A DNA stretch of 64,000 nt from Ricordea florida (GCA_949710005.1 OX453275.1:30163218-30227217); one strand, 5' to 3'. Positions 12,301-23,661 are shown, numbered from the stretch's first letter. Notes: generated from the letters alone by a model not told the origin. A program made the numbers and translations.

Positions 12301-15300
12301 GATAAATTAATACAACTATGCTATTCCTAGAAATTACGTAAATTATTTCTTGCAGTTACCAAGCATTAGCCATTTAATTTTCGAGTTGTGTATTCCAAGG
12401 AAATAAAAGAAACCATTCCAGGCCGCGTAACTCTACACAGCCGACAAGAAAACGTGATAAATTTGCATAAACGAAGACTTTCTAAAAACAATAATTCACG
12501 TACTGTGCTGTTGAAAATATTTGAAACGTTAATATAAACGATGAAAAAAACATCAAAATGGGAAATTGACGTAATATTTCGGAAAAAATGCGACTTATTT
12601 TCAGATCAGAACGTTCGTGCATTGTGTCGGAGATATCGTTTTACAAATTTGTTAAATCACGTGGAACGAAACTTCAGATTCGAGCGTGCGAACGTAAACA
12701 AGCGACCGTATTAGGTTCCAAAAGGCTATTTTCATTGTGCTTTGTTAACAAAATAAACTGACAACAGCATGTCACATATTTTTGCCTCCTTTGCTGAAGA
12801 ACTGAACTACAAAACACGAGTGCCCGGCCGGGCGACCGGCAATTTTTTTCACTCGCCCGAAGCCAAATGTTAGTCGCCTCTGGCGACCGGGCGCCGTTAG
12901 AGCACAGCCTTGAAAAGGTGATCCAACCAATAATGCAGTTTTTTGATACTTTGACAAATACGTCTCAGTCATTTGCAGCTAAAAGACACTTCAACCTTTT
13001 CAACATCAAAGGACAAAAAGGATTGTTCTTCAAACAGTTGACTTTCACTGCATCGAAACAATCTGAAATCCTCCATGCAGAAACACCCTGTTCCTTTTTC
13101 ATCAATTTTGAACGTCTTCCAAACATACTGAATTTGACTTGTGACTATAGTTTTCAATTCTTTTTTCGCCAGGTGTTTTAACCACGTCCTTCAGTTATTG
13201 TTCTGTTTTATTCCAGACATTTTGCATTGCCTTACATTATTAACCAATTCATGTTGTCTTTGGAAGAGCCCTTTAATTATTGTTCCCTTTTACTGTAAGG
13301 ACATTTTGTATTGCCTTATATTTAACAAGTTCATGTTCTTTTTACAGAATATTACATTTTGAATGCTGTTATACGCAATATTAACAAATGCTTTCATAAC
13401 TTTTCATCGTTATAACGACATTTTTCATAGTTATACTACCTTTCTATTGTTCGTTAGAAATAAATAATTTTATTGTTTTGTTGTTTAACACGCGTTCTAT
13501 TACATTTGCCTTGTTGATTGAACTCAGTATGACATGTTAAAATACCATTGCCCATCCTAAACACGATATGTATGAGGATTTCCATTAACCCAAGAAACAA
13601 AGTGTGATAATTGACAAAACACAAACACAACAAGGAATTTGCACTCACAAACTCTTAAACGAAAACTACATTTCAAAGGTTCATAACAAATACATGGACA
13701 CCCACATGCAGTCTTCATTCAGTTTTTACAAAGTCGGGGGCAGATTTAGTGACAACTATGACTAGTTTAGTGGTTAATAATGTACATGCAAAAGTTTCAA
13801 CGCGCTGATTGGCTGAGAGTACGTGCATTAATCCCAAACAGTGCAGAAATTTGAAATTGAATTTTAGCATAGAGACTATTTCCAAGTAATCAAACGATTA
13901 CGAGCGCAGTTTTGTAAAGAAATAAGCACTCGTTAATATTTCAAAAACAGCAAATTGCTCTTTACCTATAGGCTCGTGGAATTTTTTCATGCAGTCCAAA
14001 TTGCCCTCAGCTGTAGTCTTCATGTGTCCGACAAGTTTATTTTTATCTTGTCAGGTTTGCTTGCCAACAGTGGTTCAAATGTTCGCCCAAATAACAAGGT
14101 AATCGTACCCTTTGAAAGATTCCAGAAGATCGCAGTTTCTTCCGTTTATCATTTAAATTCTGTTGTTCTCTCTTGGTTGTTTTCTGTAGACCAAGGGGAT
14201 ATTGGACAGTGATGGGTGGATTTGGTGGGCAACCAATTTGGCACAAGAAACTTCCTGAGGGACAGTTCATTTTTTACGAAGGGGGGGGGGGGCGGGCTGG
14301 TGTGATTCGGGAGGAACCATGCAAAAATTGCGTGACCCCCCTCTTCAGCTTGCCAATTTTTTCACTTGTTCCCCCCCCCCCTTGAAGCAGCGATTTCATT
14401 GATGGGCTCCTGTTGAAACATTTCGAAGTATTGCGAAAATATTTAAGGTGACCCCCCTTTTCCTTATTTTTTTTTGGGATGCCCCCCCTCAAAATCCGTT
14501 TTTTTTCGCATGCCCACCCCCAATTCCCAGCAATCCTCTTCTCCTCGTAAAAAATAAACGGTCCCTAAATTAACTAGGTCTGTGGAAATGCGAAATCGAA
14601 GTGAAAATGAGAGTTGTGCTCCCCGATTTATGGGGTCGTGTTTATACATGTGCATTAATAACCATGCGTCAGGTCAAGATGGCCACGTGTTGGCCAACTT
14701 CGTTTGGGAAACTCCCTGTCGAGCAAGATAGTCCATCTCGCCTGTTCGAGTAGCCAATCAGAACCCAGGATTCGCTTTATCTTTCCCTCTCGCGAAACCA
14801 GCCATATAATAAGAGGTATAAATAATTTTTTCCTTTCATTTTTTCAACAGGCAACACGAGTTAGTCTTCTGCTACACCATCATCGAACGAAACAACAGAA
14901 TGATGCTACCAGTAGCAACGTCAACCAGCAGCCGAGCTGTGTCCAGCTTGACATTAACCAATCAACTGGATTCCTTCTTTCCGTTTGACCCGTATCTCTT
15001 ACGCAGGTACGAGAGTTAATTGAACCTGCACGAGGTGCAACCAAGACGTGAAGACAAACTAATTGAACCCTTTATGAGAACAAACCTGGCCAGGACGAAC
15101 CTCGGCCAAAACTAACCGAAGTTGTATACTTGTACAAACAACTAAAGCGGGGTCCAAAATTCATTCTCACTGCCGGAAAAGTCGAATCGAAGGAACGTGA
15201 ACTAAGCATTTTATAAAGCTGCACTTTGAAAAGTGAACACCTAAGAATTGCTGAACTTCTGACGAAGTTCCTTTGGTTCAATTCAAAAACTCTTCTGTCG

Positions 15301-17119
15301 AGATATAGTATAAATTATCGTGGGCGAACAGGTACGGAAAGTTTTACTAGCGCTTTCGTAAACGATATGATTTGGTTTTTCCGGTGGCAACTTTCTCGTC
15401 AGATTTAACTAGACTGACTTGGTAATAGAGCATCGGTTATCTAGCCCACAAAAGTTTTCTTCTTAGTTTGTTCCATGCCAGTTTGTTCCTTGTTAGGGTC
15501 AATCACGACAATACAATGTTTAAATATTGTGGGGATGGTTTCTAAAGAAACTTGTGCTGCGTCGTTGGGGAATTGAAGCACAAGAAATTGGGTAAATCAA
15601 ACGAATTGATAAAGTAAGTTATACCACCGTTAGGTAAAAGGGAGGTGCTGACGTTTCGAGCGTTAGCCCTTCGTCGGAGCGAATGACGAAGGGCTAATGC
15701 TCGAAACGTCAGCACCTCCCTTTCACCTTACAGTGGTATAACTTACTTTATCAATTCGTTTGATTATCCTAATGTCTAATGTATAAATACACTCAATAAA
15801 ATAACCTCAAATGGCCAATAGATCCGCTCTCAAAGAAACAGTATCAGGCGCGGTAGATCAGCAATTTTTTTTTATTCATTTATTTTTTTTTCGGAAACGT
15901 GGGGCCGACGATTTCAAACTTGTGATACTAGAAACAAAATGGCGTCGAAAGCTGGGGGACAGCGTGGAGGCTGTCGAAGCATTGCTGGCCGAAATAAGAT
16001 CTTCAGTTCCACCAGTATAAGAAAAAGTTTGTGGGAAAAAATATTAAAATAAGATACGTAACTCGCCAGTCTTTTCTTCTATCCTTTACAGATCGGCGAA
16101 GTACGTCACACCATTTTACCAAGAGTGGGAAGGTTTAGAGCATAATGAGGAAGAAGATGAAGACGTGCAGCATTCCGAGGCAGAGGTAAGAAAAACATAT
16201 TGATAACTAAAGGAAAAGTGCACATTGCAACCAGGTGGACAATCAGTTTGATGCTACGCTGGTTTGAAATAATGAAATATTTATAACGGGAAGTACAATC
16301 TTGTTGGGTTTTAAGTTTAAGCTAGACAAATGTTAACTTGCACGTTGAGCTGGCTTATATGTCAAGAATCGCACAAACATTCGACAGACTGCGACTCGAA
16401 AATGGAGCTTCGGACCCGTACAGTTATTGGGACCTCCGACAAACGGGTACCAGGCGTCTCAGTAGTTGTTTGTGGGGTTCGATAGTCCAGTTTAAAGAAA
16501 GACCTACACCCGGACGATCAAACTCCATAAACAACTATTTACACAGTGGGTTGGGGTTTCCGAGTCAACAGTCGACGAGACACTGAGCGGCTTGTGACAA
16601 CTCATACAAAACGAGATAGTAATCAAATTGTTGTTTGTAATCTTGTAAGGTCTGTTATCTGTTATTATATAACTGGTTTCGCGCGCGGGCAAGATTAGGC
16701 GAATCCTGAGTTCTGATTGGCTACCCGAGCGGGGCGAGATGGAAGAGCGTATTTTGCCCGCTCGGGATTTGCTATAGGTGTAGGTAACGTGTTTTGCTAT
16801 AGGTCACTAACAGGTGTAAGGCTCTAACTTTTGTTGTTTGTCAAAATAAACGAAATGTTAACATCAAGTAATTTCTTATTCTAACTCTAACTGGTGTAAC
16901 CTGCAAAACGCATAGCGCTGGCCCATAACTACATATGTGAAGTGAATAAGAATAAGTGAATTCCTGTGTTTCAGTGTATTTTTTGACTGGTTTATTCAGG
17001 ATGAAAGTGAGGACTACTTAGATTTCATCGAAACCCCGGATGCTACAGTCCCAGGCTTCACACCGGACACGTCAATGTGCATTTCACCTGGGTTCGCGTC
17101 TTCGCCAGCTATGTGTTGA
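377..17119 (+). CDS. RRN3: RRN3-like RNA polymerase I transcription initiation factor (3' part of gene, about 16 exons)
   Basis: RRN3 (TIF-IA) bridges RNA polymerase I and the promoter selectivity factor in rRNA gene transcription. Exons with consensus splice sites and compatible phases: 377-410 (tentative), 477-540, 1962-2031, 2638-2736, 3012-3098, 3609-3744, 4545-4594, 5104-5184, 5927-5965, 8715-8790, 9244-9298, 9835-9899, 14055-14098, 14851-15006, 16092-16185, 17000-17119 (TGA at 17117). Family signatures: [14 protein letters not shown] (5104 exon), GPFYSVCQ (8715 exon) followed by FRHKQL (9244 exon), LNLERIV (9835 exon), [17 protein letters not shown] and [11 protein letters not shown] (14851 exon), then an acidic tail with a second YxxPFYQEW-type block. 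The 5' end lies outside the window. The exon or exons expected between 5965 and 8715 (roughly 45-60 residues) were not found. The 9298 donor is GC rather than GT. Gene identity is firm; exon 377-410 and the gap are the weak points. Confidence 0.88.
1180..1703. mobile_element. Non-autonomous DNA transposon (MITE) with 6-bp target duplication
   Basis: Terminal inverted repeat CAGTGTTGCATCCAG at 1180-1194 is matched by its exact complement at 1689-1703. Both ends are flanked by CTTATA (1174-1179 and 1704-1709). The right half contains a strong internal fold-back (about 1560-1680) built on GGACCCTCTAAAATAC. No coding capacity. A 6-bp duplication would fit the hAT6-type group, but that assignment is an inference. 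Lies in an RRN3 intron. Confidence 0.85.
4042..4113. repeat. Short perfect-stem palindrome
   Basis: Arms based on AAAGCTAACCTTAGG and CCTAAGGTTAGCTTT separated by about 10 bases. Probably a tiny MITE remnant in an RRN3 intron. Confidence 0.75.
4331..4458. mobile_element. Palindromic MITE (GGCCCCGGTTGTTCAAAG ends)
   Basis: Begins GGCCCCGGTTGTTCAAAG and ends with the complement CTTTGAACAACCGGGGCC. The interior repeats GGATAGCG/CGCTATCC motifs in both orientations, so the element can fold fully on itself. Located in an RRN3 intron. Confidence 0.8.
5643..5865. mobile_element. Dispersed element, copy 1 (AATACTCAGGTGATTAT family)
   Basis: Shares a long near-identical stretch with 9428-9722, including CGCTATCTCGGATTATCAG, AAAATGGCTGCC and a T-rich segment, and ends near GCGAATAATTGTTAAGTA. 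An inner inverted pair (TCAGGTGATTAT / ATAATCACCT) is visible. Sits in the intron upstream of the 5927 RRN3 exon. Confidence 0.75.
5984..6085. repeat. Palindromic AT-rich element (TTCAATTTTATCCTTGG family), copy
   Basis: Same family as 10014-10130 and 21355-21482, with a half copy at about 4987-5055. The left arm carries TTTATTTCCCTTTG and the right arm its degenerate complement around a loop containing CTCATTATCA. Confidence 0.7.
6224..6650. mobile_element. MITE with TTATTCGAATAAGCGCCC ends
   Basis: Left end ATTCGAATAAGCGCCCAG and right end CTGGGCGCTTATTCGAAT are complementary. AAGCGCCCA is repeated inside both ends. The middle has a short tandem run of TTTATCTCATG. No ORF. In the RRN3 intron where an exon is apparently missing. 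Confidence 0.75.
6770..6900. repeat. Dispersed repeat containing TTGCCCGCTCGGGAT, copy 1
   Basis: Contains AAGTTCTGATTGGATA, GCGGGCAAAACG and TTGCCCGCTCGGGATT. Related sequences occur at about 14690-14815 and 16680-16770, the latter with the same TTGCCCGCTCGGGAT core and GAGTTCTGATTGGCTA. Probably fragments of one DNA-transposon family. Confidence 0.55.
7291..7312. repeat. 22-bp perfect palindrome with a CRE-like core
   Basis: Arms CTACAATTGACG and its complement meet at a TGACGTCA centre. TGACGTCA also occurs nearby at about 7343-7350, and another GACGTCAATTGT at about 7258. It may be a transposon end or a chance binding site; no function is claimed. Confidence 0.5.
7473..7605. mobile_element. 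Palindromic MITE (AACAATTATTGGAT ends)
   Basis: AACAATTATTGGAT at the left end is answered by ATCCAATAATTGTT at the right. Internal ATGATATGAAGAATTA is repeated inverted. Fold-back element without coding capacity in an RRN3 intron. Confidence 0.75.
8011..8310. repeat. Tandem array of 81-bp self-complementary units
   Basis: Three direct units start at 8011, 8092 and 8173 with CATCACAATGGTGCGGGAG. Each unit is itself an inverted repeat: GGTGCGGGAGACTATATGG at the start, CCATATAGTCTCCCGCACC at the end. A partial fourth unit follows in inverted orientation (8252-8310). Any protein read from it is an artefact of the repeat. Lies in an RRN3 intron. Confidence 0.9.
8468..8645 (+). mobile_element. 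Dispersed element with GGAGAATTCTCC motif, copy 1
   Basis: Includes GTAGCTGGAGAATTCTCC and GCTCAGGCCATC. The reverse complement of a diverged copy is at about 63161-63325, so this is an interspersed family present at both ends of the window. Just upstream of the RRN3 exon at 8715. Confidence 0.65.
9428..9722. mobile_element. Dispersed element, copy 2 (AATACTCAGGTGATTAT family)
   Basis: Longer copy of the element at 5643-5865. It adds a right-hand segment with inverted GTGATTATCGGTGAATATTC and its near complement, and ends at GGCGAATAATTGTTAAATAG. In the RRN3 intron after the 9244-9298 exon. Confidence 0.75.
10014..10130. repeat. Palindromic AT-rich element, best-preserved copy
   Basis: TTTAAATTTTATTTTCCTT on the left is matched by AAGGAAAATAAAATTTAAA on the right around a loop containing GATAATGAG. 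Same family as 5984-6085 and 21355-21482. Confidence 0.8.
10648..10707 (+). repeat. 60-bp direct repeat, left copy
   Basis: The stretch beginning TTTAGTGGTTAATAATGTAC and ending GCTGAGAGTACGTG is identical by eye to 13766-13825. Together the two copies bracket the Helitron fragment and its inserted transposon. Confidence 0.85.
10708..11698 (+). pseudogene. Helitron-like rolling-circle transposase/helicase, N-terminal region, broken
   Basis: Reads as the N-terminal region typical of animal Helitron proteins: a Cys-rich segment (CRVCHEAWP, then YICSQCVRD), then the block [19 protein letters not shown] followed by [11 protein letters not shown]. An in-frame TAG stop at 11295-11297 interrupts it, and the same frame resumes at once with [11 protein letters not shown]. 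The frame runs to FPTLFPDGK, where a DNA transposon is inserted at 11699. It resumes at 12918 with GDPTNNAV, then stops and cannot be followed further. The Rep (HUH) and Pif1 helicase domains are absent, so this is a dead fragment. The start is set by the 60-bp repeat, not by a real initiation codon. Confidence 0.8.
11699..12911. mobile_element. Non-autonomous hAT-like transposon inserted in the Helitron ORF
   Basis: Ends CAAGGCTGTGCTCTAA (11699) and TTAGAGCACAGCCTT (ending 12911) are complementary. GAAAAG flanks both sides (11693-11698, 12912-12917), and removing the element and one GAAAAG rejoins the Helitron reading frame. Subterminal GTCGCCCGA/GCGACCGG motifs lie near both ends. No transposase ORF is visible. 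The 6-bp target duplication points to an hAT6-type element (inference). Confidence 0.8.
13766..13825 (+). repeat. 60-bp direct repeat, right copy
   Basis: Identical by eye to 10648-10707. Here it is followed by CATTAATCCCAAACAG, not by Helitron sequence. Confidence 0.85.
14270..14535. repeat. Dispersed repeat with G and C homopolymers, copy 1
   Basis: Shares AAAATTGCGTGAC, CAGCTTGCCAATTTTT, TTGAAGCAGCGATTTCATTG and AAGTATTGCGAAAATATTT in the same order with 27180-27435. Runs of about 11 G and 10 C interrupt it and may be assembled imprecisely. It lies in the RRN3 intron between the 14055 and 14851 exons. Confidence 0.75.
14690..14815. repeat. Dispersed repeat fragment next to an RRN3 exon
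   Basis: Contains GAGTAGCCAATCAGAACCCAG and CTCTCGCGAAACCAGC, related in reverse orientation to the element at 16680-16770 (CTGGTTTCGCGCG, GAGTTCTGATTGGCTAC). It reaches to about 35 bases before the 14851 acceptor. Confidence 0.5.
15596..15765. mobile_element. Near-perfect 170-bp palindromic MITE
   Basis: Starts AATCAAACGAATTGATAAAG and ends with the complement CTTTATCAATTCGTTTGATT. The inner arms GGAGGTGCTGACGTTTCGAG and its complement meet around TCGGAGCGAATGACG. Lies in the RRN3 intron between 15006 and 16092. Confidence 0.9.
16680..16770. repeat. Dispersed repeat containing TTGCCCGCTCGGGAT, copy 3
   Basis: GCGCGCGGGCAAGAT at one side and TTGCCCGCTCGGGAT at the other, with GAGTTCTGATTGGCTACC between. 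Related to 6770-6900 and, inverted, to 14690-14815. Confidence 0.55.
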
Positions 17120-18419
17120 AGATTGTTGAGTACCCACTCACATGTTAGTCTTGAGATCTTGAATACGGCGATGAAATCTACAGACCTGCGATGGTATAGT
17201 GGAAAGAAAAAACACGAGGCACGAGTTCTTGCGGTTGAGACGTCAAGAAAGGTGTATTCCTTTCAGGAAAGAAAGTGAACATTCTTGAGAGACTGGACAG
17301 TTTCGTGGTACCTTGGCATCCATACAAAAAGAGACGCTGGCCAAAAACACTGAAATGTTGCGACTGTTCGATTCTCATAAAATATTATTGTTGCTGTTGT
17401 TAATTATAAAAGGAAAAATCCCTGGTCACATGGTGTATGCAAGACAATACCGCGGAAGTGTCTTATAGAGTTACACAGTTACAGAGCTACCCTCCAAAAC
17501 TATTTCACGTTTGTTTTTTGTTTGTTCGTGTTTGAAACCAGCCGACGACACGTGATATCTGGTTGAAGCTCCGATTGGTTCATTGGATTGTTTCCATCGG
17601 TCGGTACTCGACCGTGATTGGATAGTTTGGGTGGCCTTGGTTCGAGTAGTCGCGCGGTAAAAGTGCTCAAATTTTAGGCAGCAGAATTGTTTGCTTGTTA
17701 AGGATTGAAAGATGTTTACGAGGAGATCTTGATTGTAAAGAGCTGTGCTATATAATCGACTTATTTTTAGGAAATAATAGGAAACAGCAAACAAGATGTA
17801 GGAAAAATTGATATATTCTTCTTAATAACACTATTTTGTAAAACAGGGCTGAATTCAACAGCTAACTGCTGCAATCTGTAATAACATTAAAAGAAGCAAA
17901 TTCATGTAAAACCCTCTTGCTGCAAACTTCAGCGCCGTTGTAATGGCGACATTAACATACTTTAGTAACTGCCAAAGCTTGTTTCATGTCTATGTCCAAA
18001 CAAACTTATTGCCGATTATATTTGTGCCTTTGAGACTTGAGAATAACAAGTTGGATCTCCTTCGGGGGACGTCTCGTCAAGACCTTGGGGAGACCTACTC
18101 TGGCCATAACTTGACAACGCTATTGGGACTTAAATATGGCAAAGTGGTAAATCAAGGTTCTCGCAAAGTGCACAGTGGTAGTTGGTTAAGACATTTGCTC
18201 CCCTGATTGGCCACATACTTGTAAAGTAAAAAGAACTCTTCGAAACCTAATTTTATTTTGAGACCGCCCGTTTTCTCATCAGTTTCACCCACTGACAGTT
18301 CATGAACAGGTTTTGCCACCAACACGTTTGTAGTAAATATTATGGGGGGAAAAGAACTTTTGCTGCCTGGAAACCTTAAAAAAGGGTGTATGCTAAACTT
18401 CTGACTTGCCGTTTTTCCA
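17120..18419. other. Tail-to-tail intergenic region, RRN3 / RMDN1
   Basis: Contains the 3' untranslated regions of the two convergent genes. The short reading frames here lack splice support or similarity that I recognise. CCTTGGTTCGAGTAGTCGC at about 17634-17652 resembles phrases near 24830 and 25040, which suggests a dispersed repeat. Confidence 0.6.
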
Positions 18420-21400
18420 TTAAAAGTGTTTTTTCAAAAGCTCTTCAGCCTCCTTTTTCGCCTGTCACAAAAAAAGAAGATACATGTGTAGTGTCTCACA
18501 AGTTCAGTTTTTAAAGTCGAGCAACTGCATAGTAAGCAATGTGTGAAATAACATTTTCTGCCGTCGCGGTTACAACAAAGGACAGATTAATGTCTATTAA
18601 TGGTGCCTGCCTGCCCACCCACGTGTAGATGGTAGCTCCTACAAATTTTTGCAAGTTTTGCCTAACTTTTTTTTATAGTTACGTTTCTCCTCTCGAATCC
18701 TTGGAAATTGGCCTGATATCCCCAAACCTTACAAAGTGTTTGGAAACTTCCGTTGAAAATGGCGCGCGGTCGAAATATAAGGGCTTGGTGACTAGTCAAG
18801 GCACCAAGTCCTTATATTTCAAACGCGCGCCATTTTCAACGGAAGAGCCTGCTTGCAGGCTACCGAAAAGGTTGCTTTAATTTCTGCATATTTTAGTCGC
18901 AATTGCATTTTGTCGTTTACATTAGGCTGCGTGTACATATACCGGATAGCACTTGCGCGCGTACAAAAAAAGGAATGGAAATTTTAAAAAAATCCAAGTC
19001 GCCATTTGGCGACTTTGAAATAAAGAGTGGTCGCCAGAAAGTACAATAACAGAAAATCAGTTAATAACCTCGTTTATTGTTTTGATCAAAAGAAACAGCG
19101 TTATCGCTGCCTCCCGCAAAGTATTAGAATGCCTGCCGCTTTTATATATTTCGAAATTCTTAAAGCCAAATTTAACCTCTTTCGCTCACGTTCTCTACAA
19201 AACTTGGAAAATGCCCATTTCACGTTGCTGTTTTGAAGAGGACGGCAAAGAAACCTATGCATTTTGCACGTGGATATTCATTATTTTTCTCATTAACGCT
19301 ATTGTTCAATGGCGTACTAGCCGACATTCCCGTCGTGGTTTTTTTTAAAGTCCGTAATAACTCTGTTTCAACTGTGTCTTCTTATTATGATTGGTTAGAA
19401 ACGTGAGATATTCCGTGATCAAAAACAACATATTACTACAACTAATCTGATTGGTTAATGGGCGGGATTCAACAGCTCTGGGAAAGAGATCTTATTTCTT
19501 AAATGGAGAGGTACAACGTACTAACCTGCTCGTCATCAACTGTTTTACAGGGACCGTTCACGACTTTAGTTAGCCACACCTTTGCATCCTCTTTCCTGTT
19601 TTGTCGCAGAAATGTTTTCCCTAACATCATGTGGTTCTTGCTGAAAAAATTTGGCTCTACTGTAAGAGAGAAAACAGCACAAGAAAATAACCGGCCAGTT
19701 ACCACATAGTCTGCATTTCTCTTTGAACTCATGTGTATCAGGAGTAATGGCTCCTGTGTGTATGTAATGTCACTGCTTTCAAGGTGTTATCTTCACTAGA
19801 GGTCCAAGCTCCTGGTTTGAAAGGGTTTGTATGGAGAATGCAACGATTCCGTTTTTAAGTTGAACGAAATTAAATCTTTTTTCAATAAAGTCGACTGCCT
19901 TTGTCCCTGTGTGGTATATTATGTTGTAGAAGTGATATCTGACCCTGTCCACCAATGGGGCGCAGGGTTATCACTGTGGTTAGAGCGCTCGCCTTCCACC
20001 AATGTGACTCGGTTCGATTCCTGGCTCCGGCGTCATATGTGGGCTGAATTTGTTGGTTCTCTACTCTTTATTAGTCGGGCAACCGACTATAGGTTTACCC
20101 TCGAGTTTCATCGCAAATCGCAGTCACGTGCAATGGGGAATACCGCAGACACGTAATACGGGCGCAAACTTCTTTCTACGATGTCGAAATCGATGGCGAA
20201 TATGTTGAAAACAAATGGTGTCGTCTTTTCTGCGCTCAAAACATACAGACCCACAAACCGTTCGCGGTAGATCCACTCTAAAACATGGCGTGTGTTATGA
20301 GCGTATATTTCGAAACGGGTCGTTCTGCGAACTGAAAATAGCGAATGTCTCTCCCTGTTGCCCGAGATCGTCTTGTTATTATTATTTCTTACGCCAAAAA
20401 ATAGTTACAATACACTGTACGTACATTAGATATAATACATTACTTACAGTACATTGTTCATTAAAAAGCAGTTAGAATACATCACTTACACTGCACTACA
20501 TTACATATAATACATCACTTACACCGCACTACATTACATATAATACATCACTTACACTGCACTACACTACATATAACAATTTACTTACAGTACATTGTTC
20601 ATTAAAAATATATCACTTACACTGTACTACATTACACTGTTACAATTCTTCCCTTTTGTTTCAAAATTAATCCCCTAAACTGAAGTTTACACGTATCCTC
20701 ACGGTTGTTTTGCAGAAAATACATATATTAACACTCCTAACATTGTTACAGTCACATCTGGCGCACGCATGGCTCCGCTGCGACACGCGCAAATCTGTTT
20801 ATTAATTAATTAGCTCTTTTCGGGCTGCTTGCTCCTTTTATGTACAAGCTTTCAATACACAAATCTAGTTGATTTGCTAGCTTTAAAAAAAATTGACGAA
20901 AGCTTTCATTGTTAGAGTCTTCACCAGTGCTTTCCTGATTTTCTTTTTTTTTTCCTGATTTTATTCCATAGTTGCTTTATGGTTGAAATGATACGTGAGA
21001 AGCCTCGGACACATGGGTTCCCGCAGAGGAAGGCCCTTACTAAACCTTATTCACTCTGATGATTGTCATTTCATTTTAGGGATAATAACTAGATAATTTG
21101 TACTGTATAGATAAGGTATTATTTCAAAACTGAACATGTCTGTTTCAGAAAAAAGCCATCGTTGGGTAAAAAACTGGAGCACAAACACCATAGTGAAGTT
21201 TGCTACTTTAAAACAGTGCAGATCACAAAACAAATGTCTTAGATATTTAAGAATGCGTACAAATAAGTACTTACATTTTTCTGCCATTTGAAAATGATTC
21301 ATTGCCTGCAGAAAAATGACAGACATTCACTAAATACCTGAGAGTGTATATGTTGTTGTTCAATTTTATCCTTGGTTTAAATTTTATTTTCGTTTGTTTT

Positions 21401-23661
21401 AAACTCATTACCAAAAATTACCATACCAAAAAAAAAACAAAGGAAAATAAAATTTAAACCAAGGATAAAATCGACCCATGACATAAGTAATGAATGTTTC
21501 CTTTGTGTAGTATTATTTGTATTTTCTCCATTGCCCTCTGTTTTTCCATGCTAGGGTAATTCAAAGATTGAGCTTATACAACAAAATGACAGTATATCTA
21601 AGCCCAGGGGTAACAAAATTGAAGAGACCAAGATATATTATAATATGACAAAGTGTTGACTTGCATGTTTGGTAACTTGTAGTGCATTCCCGTTCTGATC
21701 AATACATGTGCTCTATGCTAATTACATGGCCATGTGTCATTCAAATCATTACATACCTCTGTATGATATCTAATTACTATAAAAATCCATAGACATGTCA
21801 TTATCTGTACCTCATCATAAGTAGACGTTGGTGGAGTACCAAAAACTGCAGCAGCAATTTTCCTTTGGTACCACGGCATGTCAGCAAACGTGAAACACCT
21901 AACACAAGAACAGGAAAGAGTCTTGGGAATGAAACATAAAAACTAAGGGCTGGTAATTTAAATAGTGTCCAGCTTAAGACATGGTTTACGTAAGATTAAT
22001 TTTACATGGCTTTAGCTCGACACTGTTCAAATTAATAATTATTTAAAAATATAAAAATTAGGTAATTTCCAATAATTGGAAGGGTTCAAAACTGACCAAT
22101 TAGAAATTGATTTAATGAAACTAAATCATTCATTTTGAGTGAGGAGGTATTGATTTCCTTTCCTGGTCTGATACAAATTTGAGTGACAGGTTGAGTTATA
22201 GCAGCCCTAAGATGACAGCAGGAATGCGTTATTGACTATGTCAGATTGAACTATGTAGTCATGATGCATGGACCACACTGGGATCACTTCATCCATCATG
22301 ACACCGAGCTAAATATATTCATATCCAACCTTCTCCCTCAGTGAAATAAGAACATAGCATGTGCTTAACATTCATATGTTATTTTGGGTTTTCACGAACC
22401 ATAAGCCAAGTAAATGCCTGCAAGTGGGATCTACAGGATTCAGTTCTATTGCCTTCTGCAAGATAACAAAACATGTTGTTACAAAACATGTTGTTACAAA
22501 CAGGCACATGGTAAACAGCTTGTTTGTAAACAGCTTCCTAAAAATATTTCATAAAGTAACTGCAACAAAATCTTGCTAAACATAAGATGGACTCACCTCA
22601 AAGTGTTCCTTAAGAATATATGAATTCTTTATTTTCACATTTATGCCTTCAAAGTCACCAACATTGCTGAGTGTTATGGCATACCACTGTTAATATATTA
22701 AAAGCAAATAAAATTAGAATGGCATTAGTATACCATTTTAGGTTTTTAGGCAGTCAACAATTTTGTCTCATCACCCAACTGTTATGCAACAATGGCAAAT
22801 AAATACTGGGGAGATTGTTTATGCAGTGCAAGATAGTTCTGGTTAGCACTATTTTGTGGTGCCACCTGCTATCAGTTATCCCAAAGATGAGGTGCAACTG
22901 ACAAAAGGAGTTTTTGCAAAAAGCCAACCATTATCTCTGTAAACCAAATCGTCTAAACAAAGTCAACTATATTCCTATATGAATAAAAATCCAGGAATAA
23001 CAACTGAAAAAAGAAAACAAAATTAGCTCCAAAATCTCACCTTATGACAGGCAAAATTTTTATCATCTAGCTTCAATGCCTGTTCAGCATAGCCTAAAGA
23101 TTCGTAAGTCAGCTGCTTCTTTCTCTCTGCATCTTTACTCTTCTCCGCCAAAACTCTAGCAGCCCTTGCTAACCTCCACAATATTTCTGCATTCCCTGTA
23201 TCTTTATGCTTTACTAGGAAGCTGTAGAGTTCCTCTGTCTCGTTACTGTCAAATAATTGATCAGCCTCCTGCAAAATAAGTTCTTCCTGGCTGGGTCCTT
23301 TAGCAGGTGGAGTATCAGCTGGAGTGGAAGCTCCCCACCAACCCAAAGCAAGCAGTGGGGAGGACACATTACCACAATGAGGTCTTTTCATGTAAGTCCA
23401 TAGAAGATGAATCTGCAAATACATACCTCTTATTAATCGAGTTCGAGGTCCGTACTGTAAAATACGGACCGAGTTTTTTCCCGTCGATTAATGGCCCAAG
23501 CACGAAGCGCGCGGGCCATAAATCGACAGGAAAAAACGAGGATCCGTATTTAACAGTACGGACCGAGAAAACGAGGTTAATAAGATATTTATTATATCTC
23601 TGGAGTCATTTTGGCAACCAAAACAATCTTTAGCGGGCCGTACTTCACTGTACGGCCCGCT

